The notes under the pieces are model-generated. The model made no database searches. It was given only the letters and a program-made list of their open reading frames with translations, and was not told the DNA's origin. From an uncultured Sphingomonadaceae bacterium (GTDB lineage Bacteria > Pseudomonadota > Alphaproteobacteria > Sphingomonadales > Sphingomonadaceae): a stretch of 64,000 nucleotides of DNA. Both the position numbers and the translations under genes were made by a program. This document shows positions 52,041 through 60,117 of this stretch, piece after piece. Location of the stretch: positions 124,001 through 188,000 of the forward strand of contig CANMQE010000003.1 in assembly GCA_947499975.1 (NCBI GenBank), read 5' to 3'. Each line of letters starts with the position of its first letter. Position 1 is the first letter of the stretch.

Positions 52041-52298
52041 ATGGTTATGAAAAAGGGTGTGACTTTGCTGGCAACTGCGGCCCTGCTTGTCAGCGTTCAG
52101 GCGAGTGCGGGGGAAATCACCGGCAACGGCAAATACGTGCCTGGCGGGGACAATGGGGCATCCGAATGCAGCTATTCCGGCCTGAACGACGATGACGATG
52201 GCCAGGGCTTCACCCAGACCTTCGCCGCCTTTCTGCGCTTTCTCGGAATAAACGCGTCACGTTATTTCAATCCGGGCCAGTTCTGCCGCGGAAACTGA
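52041..52298 (+). CDS. Very small secreted protein, unknown
   Basis: 85 aa (ATG 52041; ATG 52047 also possible, AGGAG upstream). A signal peptide MVMKKGVTLLATAALLVSVQ, cleaved after about ASAG, leaves a mature peptide of about 60 residues with two cysteines (SECSYSG and QFCRGN), an acidic NDDDDG turn and an aromatic FAAFLRFLG stretch. I do not recognise the family. A strong terminator follows, and the gene is monocistronic, lying opposite a CadC-like regulator. Confidence 0.75.
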   Translation: MVMKKGVTLLATAALLVSVQASAGEITGNGKYVPGGDNGASECSYSGLNDDDDGQGFTQTFAAFLRFLGINASRYFNPGQFCRGN

Positions 52299-52318
52299 CC
52301 GCGCCCATGCAGAGCGAA

Positions 52319-52350
52319 GGGCGGGCAAGGGGGGAATGCCCGCCCTTTTT
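52319..52350 (+). terminator. Terminator after the small secreted protein gene
   Basis: GGGCGGGCA (52319-52327) pairs perfectly with TGCCCGCCC (52337-52345), and TTTTT follows (52346-52350). Confidence 0.9.
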
Positions 52351-52378
52351 ACGTGCGAGGGCATAGACGCCGATGGCG

Positions 52379-53404
52379 TTACGCAATCTCCTGCCGGACG
52401 ATCCGGGCACCGGCGCTGAGCGCCGCCAGCTTGCCGCGCGCGACGTCTCGAGATAGCGGCGCCATGCCGCAATTGGTGGAAGGATAGAGCTTCTCCGCAT
52501 CCACGAACTGCAACGCCTTGCGAAGGGTCGATGCGACGTCTTCCGGCGTTTCGATATCGGTGGTGGCAACGTCGATTGCGCCTACCATCACCTTCTTGCC
52601 GCGCAGAAGCTCGATCAGTTCTATCGGCACACGCGAGTTGTGGCATTCCAGGGATACAAGATCGATGCCGGATGCCTGAAGGCGGGGGAACGTGTTCTCG
52701 TACTGCCGCCACTCAGCACCCAGCGTATTCTTCCAGTCGGTGTTGGCCTTTATGCCGTAACCATAACAGATGTGGACTGCCGTTTCGCATTGCAGCCCGT
52801 CGATCGCCCGCTCCAGCGCGGCGATGCCCCAGTCGTTCACTTCGTCGAAGAAGACGTTGAAGGCAGGTTCGTCGAACTGAATGATAGTCACGCCGGCGGC
52901 TTCCAGCTCGCGCGCTTCCTGGTTGAGGGTTTCGGCAAACTCCCACGCCAGTTTCTCGCGGCTTTTATAATGCGCATCGTACAGCGTATCGACCATGGTC
53001 ATCGGACCGGGCAGCGCCCATTTGATCGGCTTTCCGGTCTGCGCGCGCAGGAATTTTGCATCTTCGACAAAGACCGGTTTCTCGCGCGTCACCGGACCCA
53101 CCACCGTGGGCACGCTGGCATCGTAACGATCACGGATCTTCACCGTCTCGCGCTTTTCGAAATCGACGCCGCTCAGATGCTCGATGAATGTCGTGACGAA
53201 GTGCTGGCGGGTCTGTTCGCCGTCGCAGATGATGTCGCAGCCCGCGCGGTTCTGCTCGGCCAGAGTCACGCGAAGCGCGTCCTGCCGTCCCGCGACCAGC
53301 TCCTCGCCCTGCAACTTCCAGGGGGACCACAACTGCTCCGGCGCGGCCAGCCACGAGGGTTTGGGAAGACTTCCAACCGTCGAAGTCGGCAACAGGTCAG
53401 GCAT
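52379..53404 (-). CDS. mesD: Folate-independent methionine synthase of MesD type (core-MetE)
   Basis: 341 aa from ATG 53404 (MPDLLPTSTVGSLPKPSWLA). Only the C-terminal MetE barrel is present (full MetE is about 750 aa). The zinc ligands are H211 and C213 (VHICYG), E253 (SLECHNSR) and C312 (STNCGMAP). Known: short MetE proteins of the MesD group make methionine from homocysteine without methyl-folate and need MesX (DUF1852); the methyl donor is unknown. The mesX gene lies directly upstream on the same strand (gap 29 bp), which supports the call. Confidence 0.88.
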   Translation of the reverse strand: MPDLLPTSTVGSLPKPSWLAAPEQLWSPWKLQGEELVAGRQDALRVTLAEQNRAGCDIICDGEQTRQHFVTTFIEHLSGVDFEKRETVKIRDRYDASVPTVVGPVTREKPVFVEDAKFLRAQTGKPIKWALPGPMTMVDTLYDAHYKSREKLAWEFAETLNQEARELEAAGVTIIQFDEPAFNVFFDEVNDWGIAALERAIDGLQCETAVHICYGYGIKANTDWKNTLGAEWRQYENTFPRLQASGIDLVSLECHNSRVPIELIELLRGKKVMVGAIDVATTDIETPEDVASTLRKALQFVDAEKLYPSTNCGMAPLSRDVARGKLAALSAGARIVRQEIA

Positions 53405-53433
53405 GGCGTCAGCTCCTGGATACGGCGAGCGGT

Positions 53434-54411
53434 TCACGCGGCATACCGGGCGGACCATTCGTCCAGGATGTGGTGGTAGGGCTTGATGAAATTGTCCTCG
53501 GCAAACCTGCCCTGTTCGATCGCCAATTGGCTGCGTTCTTCCCGGTCGTAGACGATGCGCGTCAGCGAGTGATCGGCGTTCTCCAGGCTTGGCCGGAAGC
53601 ATTCACCGGCGGCGGAATTGGCATTGTAGATTTCCGGCCGGTAGATCTTCTGGAAGGTTTCCATCGTGGCGATGCTGCCGATCAGTTCCAGGTTCGTGTA
53701 ATCGTTCAGCAGGTCGCCATGAAAATAGAACGCCAGCGGTGCCGTGCTTTGCGAAGGCATGAAGTAGCGGACCTGCAGGCCCATCTTGGCGAAATACTGT
53801 TGCGTCAGCGAAGTCTCGTTCGCCTGGTATTCGAAACCCAGCACGGGATGGTGATTGGTGCTGCGCCAATAGGTCTTGTTGTGCGAGACGCTGAGGCAAA
53901 TGACCGGTGCCTTGCGGAAATGCGCGCGGTAGGTGTCGGAAGCTACCAGCGCCTTGAACAGCTTGCCGTGCAGATCACCGAAGTCTTCCGGCAGGGTGAA
54001 GCTGCTGCGCCCGCTGTTGTGCTCCGGCAACAGCACGCTGAAGTCGTAATCGCGCACGTAGGAGGAGAAATTGTTGCCCACGATCCCCTCGATCCGCGCG
54101 TCGTTCCTGCGATCGCAGATCGTCGTCCTGAGCATTTCGATCGCCGGGAAGGATGCGCCCGTGGCAGCGATATCGAGATCGATCGAGATGATATCCAGTT
54201 CGATGTCGTAGCGATCGAAGTCCGGGTTGTCCCACGGCACCAGGGTGTTGAACCGGTTGTCGATCATCTCCAGCGCGTTGCGCAGGTTCTGCTGCCGGTT
54301 TTCGCCTCTTGCGAGATTGGCGAAATTGGTGGTGAGGCGCGAGCTTTCGGCAGGCGTGTAGTTCTCGTCAAAACGCGTGGCGTTGATCGTAAAGGTGAAT
54401 TTGCCGGTCAT
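53434..54411 (-). CDS. mesX: DUF1852 protein, MesX partner of MesD
   Basis: 325 aa from ATG 54411 (MTGKFTFTINATRFDENYTP) with a GCAGGAG ribosome site. Full-length DUF1852; recognisable parts are ENRQQNLRNALEMIDNRFN, PVICLSVSHNKTYWRSTNHH and PYHHILDEWSARYAA. No cofactor motif is obvious; the many His and Tyr residues would permit metal binding. Published fitness work ties MesX to MesD-dependent methionine synthesis under aerobic conditions; a role in producing the methyl donor is one idea, not shown here. Confidence 0.88.
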   Translation of the reverse strand: MTGKFTFTINATRFDENYTPAESSRLTTNFANLARGENRQQNLRNALEMIDNRFNTLVPWDNPDFDRYDIELDIISIDLDIAATGASFPAIEMLRTTICDRRNDARIEGIVGNNFSSYVRDYDFSVLLPEHNSGRSSFTLPEDFGDLHGKLFKALVASDTYRAHFRKAPVICLSVSHNKTYWRSTNHHPVLGFEYQANETSLTQQYFAKMGLQVRYFMPSQSTAPLAFYFHGDLLNDYTNLELIGSIATMETFQKIYRPEIYNANSAAGECFRPSLENADHSLTRIVYDREERSQLAIEQGRFAEDNFIKPYHHILDEWSARYAA

Positions 54412-54452
54412 CGCAATCTGTTCTCCTGCTTTTGGCGGGTGGACCCGAAATG

Positions 54453-54478
54453 GCCAGACATGCTTCGGCAAGTCTGGC
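54453..54478 (-). promoter_or_regulatory. Hairpin in the mesX 5' leader
   Basis: GCCAGAC (54453-54459) pairs with GTCTGGC (54472-54478), with a further GC/GC pair near a TTCG tetraloop in the centre. It would form in the mRNA leader, about 40 bases before the mesX ATG. Could be an attenuator or part of an RNA switch; it does not match a SAM riboswitch I can recognise. Confidence 0.45.
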
Positions 54479-54507
54479 GCGGCCCGCTCTATGACGCAGA
54501 TGCGAGA

Positions 54508-54530
54508 TGATAAAAAATGATCATTTATCA
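54508..54530. promoter_or_regulatory. Inverted repeat upstream of mesX, candidate MetR-like site
   Basis: TGATAAA (54508-54514) and TTTATCA (54524-54530) are perfect 7-bp arms 9 bp apart in AT-rich DNA about 100 bp upstream of the mesX start. LysR-type regulators often bind such interrupted repeats. The gene for a MetR-like regulator lies just upstream. Confidence 0.5.
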
Positions 54531-54535
54531 GGAAA

Positions 54536-54554
54536 GCATGACGAATTGTCATGC
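54536..54554. promoter_or_regulatory. Second inverted repeat upstream of mesX
   Basis: GCATGAC-GAATT-GTCATGC is a perfect 19-bp inverted repeat (7-bp arms, 5-bp spacer), 26 bp after the metR-like stop codon on the minus strand. On that strand a short TTT follows, so it could act as a weak terminator for the regulator gene or as an operator. Confidence 0.5.
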
Positions 54555-54579
54555 GCTGGCGCGAAGCTGGAGTGGACTT

Positions 54580-55452
54580 CTACAGCTGCACGCCTTTTGC
54601 CAGATCGACGAACCCGTCGAGATAGCTGGCCGCCGATCCTGACCGCTGGCCAAGGTGGATCGACTTGACGATGCCTTCGCCGAGGCTCCTGCCCGTTACG
54701 CCCTTCGCGACGCGAAGGAGCCAGTCGGGCGTTGCGCTGACGGCCTGGCCGGAGGCCACCAGTTTCAGCATCAGGTCCGTCGTCTCCACCGTGCGATGGC
54801 GACGCGGGGCGACATGGGCGGGAACGAGGAAACGGGTGTAGATGTCCAGCCGCTCTCGCGAGACCGGATATGTAATCAACACCTCGCCGGCCAGATCCCC
54901 GGGTTCGATATGCTGCTTGCCTGCCAACGGGTGGGTTTCAGAAACGGCCAGCACCAGTTCGTAATCGAAGACGGGGGTGTATTCGATCCCCGCATGCTCC
55001 ACCGGATCGGGCGTCACCAGAATGTCGATCTCGTGGTTTTCCAGCGCCGCCAGCCCACCGAATTGAAAGGCGGTCGTCACGTCCAGTTCGACATCGGGCC
55101 ATTGCGCCAGGAAGGGATCTACCACCCGCATCAGCCAATCCTGGCAGGGGTGACATTCCATCCCCACCCGGATCGCGCCGCGCCGGCCACGGGCGTAATC
55201 TTCCAGCACGCTGGCACCGTGTTCCAGTTGCGGCAGCACGCGCCTCGCCAGGCCCAGCAGATATTCGCCCGTCAGCGTCAGCCGCAGCTTGTGCCCTTCC
55301 CGCTCCCACAATTTCACATTGTGGCGATCCTCGAAGCGGCGGATGGCGTGGCTCACTGCGGACTGGGTAAGGTTAAGCTGCTCGGCCGCGCGGCTGAGGC
55401 TGCCTGCACGATCGATTTCCCGAAGGATCGCCAGAGGTTGGATATCGATCAT
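54580..55452 (-). CDS. metR: LysR family regulator, MetR-like
   Basis: 290 aa. LysR winged helix at residues 1-60 (LAILREIDRAGSLSRAAEQL, NLTQSAVSHAIRRFEDRHNV) and a periplasmic-binding-protein-like effector domain; RGAIRVGMECHPCQDWLMRV is typical of MetR, which senses homocysteine. It lies upstream of and in line with mesX-mesD, so regulation of methionine synthesis is likely. The symbol is assigned by similarity and position. Confidence 0.88.
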   Translation of the reverse strand: MIDIQPLAILREIDRAGSLSRAAEQLNLTQSAVSHAIRRFEDRHNVKLWEREGHKLRLTLTGEYLLGLARRVLPQLEHGASVLEDYARGRRGAIRVGMECHPCQDWLMRVVDPFLAQWPDVELDVTTAFQFGGLAALENHEIDILVTPDPVEHAGIEYTPVFDYELVLAVSETHPLAGKQHIEPGDLAGEVLITYPVSRERLDIYTRFLVPAHVAPRRHRTVETTDLMLKLVASGQAVSATPDWLLRVAKGVTGRSLGEGIVKSIHLGQRSGSAASYLDGFVDLAKGVQL

Positions 55453-55490
55453 ATGGCATGGATTCCCGTCGCCGCTTCCGGATTACTATT

Positions 55491-55502
55491 TCACATATGT
55501 GA
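55491..55502. promoter_or_regulatory. Perfect 12-bp palindrome upstream of the metR-like gene
   Basis: TCACATATGTGA is self-complementary and lies 39 bp upstream of the metR-like ATG in the 174-bp gap before the next LysR gene. A probable autoregulatory or promoter-proximal protein site; the binding protein is not identified. Confidence 0.45.
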
Positions 55503-55626
55503 GCGTAGCGGAAAGCGTTATCCGGCGCGGTAGGCAGTACGTGGTAAGAAAGGCAGACTCTCGACGGGTGTCGAAAGCGCCGCGCCGAAGCCCTGCGAAG
55601 CCGAGAGCAGACCGCTGACCTGTCGA

Positions 55627-56526
55627 TCAAATTTCCTGGGCGTATTGCGTGATACGTCGACGAAGCCAGCTCAATCCAGCATCATTGGAGCGGGCAACAT
55701 GGTGCTGCATCATTTCGCGCATCTTCGGCAATGGCATCGGCGGATCCACTGTGGTCAGTCCAAGTACGGGGGCGACAACCTTCGCCAGCCTTTCGTGCAT
55801 GACAGAAAGCCGATTTGTGCCCCTTAGCAACCAGGGCACCTGAATGAATGACTGGGCAAAGACTTCGATCTGGCGCTCGGGCAAAAACTTGAGCAGCTCT
55901 CTTTCGATGAAGGTATCCTGACCCCCGATACGCACCGCGATGTGCCCCGCTTCGAGAAACGTTTCCCGGGTCATCGGTTTGGCCAGGAGCCGATTGCTCT
56001 TCGTACCCACGACCACGAACCGCTCTTCGAAAAGCAGTTCGGTGGGATGGTCCCCCTCCATGAACTCATCGGGGGTCAGGATAAGGTCGATCTCGCCCGC
56101 TTCGAGCAAGCTTGAACTGTTGCTTCCCGGAAGGGACAGCTGAAGCCTGACCCCCGGTGCTTCTTCCTGGAGCTGTTCGATCAGTGGAGCGAGCAGGACG
56201 GTCGTGATGTAGTCGGACGCATTGACGCGGAATTGCCTCGTCGAAATGGCCGGATCGAATCTGGTGCTCGTGGCGATAAGCCCCTTCAGCAACACGAGTG
56301 CCTCGCTGACGTGCGGAGCGAGGGCCAGGGCGTGCTGCGTCGGGATCATCTTCTTGCCGTGAAGTACGAGCAGCTCGTCCTTGAAGCTCTCGCGAAGCCT
56401 TTTGAGTGATGTGCTCATGGCCGGTTGGGTGACATTCAACCTCGCGGCGGCGCGTGTCACATTACGCTCCTGAAGCAGGGCTTCAAAAGCCACGAGGAGG
56501 TTCAGATCGAAGTTGTTCAGTCGCAT
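55627..56526 (-). CDS. LysR family regulator of the TonB receptor-P450 operon
   Basis: 299 aa. LysR helix-turn-helix at residues 5-64 (LLVAFEALLQERNVTRAAAR, LNVTQPAMSTSLKRLRESF), in the NodD/PcpR-like branch judged by FDLNLLVAFEALL and the GKKMIPTQHALAL segment. An effector domain follows. It is divergent from the TonB receptor gene (117 bp), and a 17-bp symmetric LysR box lies 5 bp from its start codon, so it probably autoregulates and activates the catabolic operon in response to an aromatic inducer. Confidence 0.92.
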   Translation of the reverse strand: MRLNNFDLNLLVAFEALLQERNVTRAAARLNVTQPAMSTSLKRLRESFKDELLVLHGKKMIPTQHALALAPHVSEALVLLKGLIATSTRFDPAISTRQFRVNASDYITTVLLAPLIEQLQEEAPGVRLQLSLPGSNSSSLLEAGEIDLILTPDEFMEGDHPTELLFEERFVVVGTKSNRLLAKPMTRETFLEAGHIAVRIGGQDTFIERELLKFLPERQIEVFAQSFIQVPWLLRGTNRLSVMHERLAKVVAPVLGLTTVDPPMPLPKMREMMQHHVARSNDAGLSWLRRRITQYAQEI

Positions 56527-56530
56527 GATG

Positions 56531-56547
56531 TATAAGTAACACTTATA
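56531..56547. promoter_or_regulatory. LysR box between the regulator and the TonB receptor operon
   Basis: TATAAGTAACACTTATA has perfect 7-bp arms around AAC and contains the T-N11-A pattern of LysR recognition sites. It lies just upstream of the lysR ATG and about 97 bp from the receptor start, a usual location for a site that represses the regulator and activates the target. Confidence 0.7.
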
Positions 56548-56643
56548 TGTTTTGAGAAAAACAAAAGATTGGACTGCTAGAAGCGCGAATGGGAAAAAGG
56601 CATCGAAGGCCGCGATGACAGCGGCCCATTGGGAGTTTCAGCG

Positions 56644-59103
56644 ATGCACAAGTTCTTATTCGCCAGCTCGGCGATCGCCGTTGCCATGGCCGCACAGCCC
56701 GCGCTGGCTCAGGACAGCCAGGACGAAAGTCAGGAAGCCAGCTCCAATACCGGCCTCGACGTGATCATCGTCACGGCGCAGCGCCGTGAGGAAAGCCTGC
56801 AGGACGCGGCCGTGGCGATCGACGCGCTCGATCCCGAGACTCTCAGCCGGTTGAATATCGAGGACGCCGCCGATCTGGGCCGCATTTCGCCGTCGCTTGG
56901 GGTCAATCCCGGCGGTGGACCGCTCACCAGCCTGTTCATTCGCGGCGTGGGCGCGCTCACCGTCAATCCGCTGCAGGATTCCGGTGTCGCCCAGAACTAT
57001 GATGGCGTCTATCTTGGCCGCGCAAGCTCCGCCGGGGGCGTGACTTTCTTCGACATGGCGCGTGTCGAAATCCTGAAGGGTCCGCAAGGGACCCTCTATG
57101 GTCGGAACGCGACCGGCGGTGTGATCAACTATATCCCGGCTGCACCGGAGCTTGGTGATTTCACCGGCTATGTGCAGGCCGAGTACGGCAATTTCGACAA
57201 AATCGGAATCCAGGGCGCTGTGAATGTGCCGCTGGGCGATATCGCTGCGCTGAGAGTGGCCGGCAGCCATCAGCAGCGAGACGGCTTTAATGACGATGGC
57301 ACGTCCGATCTCGATGCAAGTTCCGTCCGCGCGCAACTGCTGGTGGAGCCGACTGACCGTCTGAGCCTGCGGATCGGTTTCGATCATACCGATGTCGGCG
57401 GCAAGGGTACGTCAGGTTCGCTGCTGGGCTTTTTCAGCAACCGGCCTGGCGAGCAGACCGACTTTACGCCTTCCGGGGTGGATATCGATTGCGGTGCGAG
57501 TTGCGCTGCTTCCAACGCCTTTCGGGTGCAAACCTTCCAGGGTCCGTCATTCCAATTGCTTCCGCCGATCAACGGAGACGATCTGTTTCAGGACCTGAAA
57601 TACACCGGCGTAAACGCCGAAATAAACTACGAGCTGGACGCCGGAACCATCACGATCATCCCTGCTTACCGTGAATACGAGCAGGATTACACTTTTGTCG
57701 GGCCGGGCTTCGCACCCGCAGCCACGCAGGAAGCTGGGGATCAGGTTTCGCTGGAAGCGCGCTTCACTTCGGACTTTGACGGGCCTCTGAACGGCGTTTT
57801 TGGAGCTTATTACTTCGAAGAAGAGGTCGACTTCGCTGCGAACTTCTATCAGGTCGCAAATGCCCCGATCCAGAACTTCACAAGTGGCGGCGATTCCTGG
57901 GCAGCGTTCGCCCAGCTTACCTACGAGGTGACGGATCAGTTCCGCATCAGTGTTGGTGGACGTTACACAGAGGATAACAAATTCGTTCGGGGTGACGACT
58001 TTACCTTCCTGACGATTTGTCCGCTTGAGGTTCCCCCATTTCCGGGCGCGCCTTTCACAATCCCGGATTTCGCGGGATGTGCAGCGCAGGATTACCCTGA
58101 AGTTTTGCCGACAACCACGGACCCGCAGGTCTACATCGACAGTCTTGTTGCAGGTGGCTTCATTCCGCCTGGTTCAACGATCGACGATGGTTTCTATCCG
58201 CTGATCAACGGTGCTGCCGGTTTCATCGTCGATGTAGGCGCTGGGCAGGGGCTGAGCAGCGAGGACAGTTGGAACGAGCCGACTTATCGCGTGGGCCTGG
58301 AATATGATGTGACCCCGGATAGTCTCCTCTACGCGACTTACGAGCGCGGTTATCGTGCGGGCGGCGTCGAACTTGACGCAGCGACTGCCGGGGGTGGCCT
58401 GAGCTTCGATCCGGAGTTTATCGATGCGTTCACCATCGGAGCCAAGAACCGCTTCTTCGGCGACACGCTTCAGGTCAACATCGAAGCCTTCTACTGGAAG
58501 TACAAGGATCAGCAGATCACGTACTTCTCCACGATCAATGACGCGCCGAACTTCGGCACCGCCAATGGCGACTCTACAATTCAGGGTGTCGATCTGGATG
58601 TGCAGTGGGCTGCTACCTCCACGACCAGGCTGGGCTTGAAGTTCCAGTATCTGGATGCAACGCTCGATCAGCTGACACTTGTCTCCGATCCCGGCACTGG
58701 CCGCTTCGGTTGCGAAAATGTCGGCGTGGTGGACGGCTTCCAGAACTTCGAATGCGCCGGGACCGAACTTCTCTATTCGCCTGAAATCTCGCTCGATCTC
58801 GCGCTCGAGCAGACTTTCGAACTGGGAGATTACGATCTCACCTTCTTTGCCGATGCCTCTTATCGCAGTGAGCAACAGACAGACCTGTCTTTCACGCCGC
58901 AGACCGTGGCGGAGGAATATGTCACCGCCAACTTCCAGCTGACGCTAGCGCCGGTCGACGCAAACTGGTCGATCTCGGCCTTCCTCAACAATGCGTTCGA
59001 CGAGCGGTATCTGGTCAACACCAACGTCGGCAACTCCGGCGCCTTCTACGGCGAGCATAGTCCGCCACGCCAGTATGGCGTTCGCGCAAAGTACGAGTTC
59101 TGA
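56644..59103 (+). CDS. TonB-dependent outer-membrane receptor
   Basis: 819 aa from ATG 56644 (MHKFLFASSAIAVAMAAQPA), signal peptide to about residue 23. A TonB-box-like DVIIVTAQRREESLQDA is followed by the plug domain (LFIRGVGALTVNP, VEILKGPQGTLYGRNATGGV) and a 22-strand-type barrel ending YGVRAKYEF with the terminal Phe. Sphingomonads use such receptors to take up aromatics as well as siderophores. As first gene of a catabolic operon it most likely imports the operon substrate. Two cysteines in the plug/barrel loop (DIDCGASCAAS) may form a disulfide. Confidence 0.95.
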   Translation: MHKFLFASSAIAVAMAAQPALAQDSQDESQEASSNTGLDVIIVTAQRREESLQDAAVAIDALDPETLSRLNIEDAADLGRISPSLGVNPGGGPLTSLFIRGVGALTVNPLQDSGVAQNYDGVYLGRASSAGGVTFFDMARVEILKGPQGTLYGRNATGGVINYIPAAPELGDFTGYVQAEYGNFDKIGIQGAVNVPLGDIAALRVAGSHQQRDGFNDDGTSDLDASSVRAQLLVEPTDRLSLRIGFDHTDVGGKGTSGSLLGFFSNRPGEQTDFTPSGVDIDCGASCAASNAFRVQTFQGPSFQLLPPINGDDLFQDLKYTGVNAEINYELDAGTITIIPAYREYEQDYTFVGPGFAPAATQEAGDQVSLEARFTSDFDGPLNGVFGAYYFEEEVDFAANFYQVANAPIQNFTSGGDSWAAFAQLTYEVTDQFRISVGGRYTEDNKFVRGDDFTFLTICPLEVPPFPGAPFTIPDFAGCAAQDYPEVLPTTTDPQVYIDSLVAGGFIPPGSTIDDGFYPLINGAAGFIVDVGAGQGLSSEDSWNEPTYRVGLEYDVTPDSLLYATYERGYRAGGVELDAATAGGGLSFDPEFIDAFTIGAKNRFFGDTLQVNIEAFYWKYKDQQITYFSTINDAPNFGTANGDSTIQGVDLDVQWAATSTTRLGLKFQYLDATLDQLTLVSDPGTGRFGCENVGVVDGFQNFECAGTELLYSPEISLDLALEQTFELGDYDLTFFADASYRSEQQTDLSFTPQTVAEEYVTANFQLTLAPVDANWSISAFLNNAFDERYLVNTNVGNSGAFYGEHSPPRQYGVRAKYEF

Positions 59104-59109
59104 TCGGAG

Positions 59110-60114
59110 ATGACGATGCGCAGAATGAGCATAGCATTGGCAAGCGCCATCGCGCTTTGCGGCACGCCTCTCCACGCCCAGGAGACAGAGGCTGCACCTG
59201 CGGCAACCGATGCGGCGCTCGATGCCGGTCGGTGGGTGGCGCTGGGCACGGTTGCCGGCCCGGTAGCCAGTCCAACGCGTTCACAGCCGGCCAACTTGCT
59301 GATCGCAGGTGGGCAAAACATTCTGGTCGATGTCGGTGACGGCACGGCAGGACAGCTTGCCAAGCTTGGCCTTCGCACAGCGCAGGTCGATGCTGTCTTC
59401 ATAAGCCACCTGCATTGGGACCATACAGGTGGACTCGGAGCACTTCTCGGCCTGCGCGCACAAACGAATTCGCCCCCGCGCCTGCGGATCTACGGCCCGC
59501 CGGGCACGGAAGAGATGGTTGCAGGCCTGCTCGCCTCGATGGTCCCTGGGGCAGCGGCGGGTTATGGTGTTCCCGGTGCGCCGCGAGCCGATCTGAATGA
59601 GCTTACTGAAGTTATCGAGCTGCGCGATCGTGGCAGCGTTGAAATCGCAGGCATGAGCGTCACCGTGCGAAACAATTCGCATTACAGTTTCGAGCCGGGC
59701 AGCGATCTGGAAAACCGGTTTGAATCGCTGTCATTCCGGTTCGGTTTGCCAGGGCGATCCATTGTCTACACAGGCGATACGGGCCCGAGTACGGCTGTCG
59801 AGGAACTGGCCCGAGGCGCAGATTTGCTGGTGGCAGAGATGATGGACGTCGAGAACACCATCGCCGAAGTTCGCCAGGCCAATCCGAACATGCCCGAGGC
59901 CGTGGCACGGGGGATCGAACAGCACCTTCGCGATCATCACCTCTTGCCGCGGGACGTGGGCGAGATGGCGGCAAGGGCCGGGGTCAGCGCTGTCGTGGTC
60001 ACGCATTTCGCGGGGCATGAACGCGGCGATACACGACACTTCGACTATCTGCGCGAAATTGCCGAGCATTATGACGGCCCGGTGGTTATCGCCAACGATC
60101 TGGACGTGTTCTGA
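59110..60114 (+). CDS. Exported metallo-beta-lactamase-fold hydrolase
   Basis: 334 aa from ATG 59110, 6 bp after the receptor gene. Signal peptide to about LHAQ (residue 24). Metal motif H100-x-H102-x-D104-H105 in FISHLHWDHTGG, with later metal residues in YTGDTGPS and VVTHFAGHE. Similar to arylsulfatase/RNase Z-like MBL proteins. In the periplasm it may hydrolyse a lactone, ester or sulfate ester on the imported aromatic before uptake to the cytosol; this is inference from position. Confidence 0.88.
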   Translation: MTMRRMSIALASAIALCGTPLHAQETEAAPAATDAALDAGRWVALGTVAGPVASPTRSQPANLLIAGGQNILVDVGDGTAGQLAKLGLRTAQVDAVFISHLHWDHTGGLGALLGLRAQTNSPPRLRIYGPPGTEEMVAGLLASMVPGAAAGYGVPGAPRADLNELTEVIELRDRGSVEIAGMSVTVRNNSHYSFEPGSDLENRFESLSFRFGLPGRSIVYTGDTGPSTAVEELARGADLLVAEMMDVENTIAEVRQANPNMPEAVARGIEQHLRDHHLLPRDVGEMAARAGVSAVVVTHFAGHERGDTRHFDYLREIAEHYDGPVVIANDLDVF

Positions 60115-60117
60115 GCC

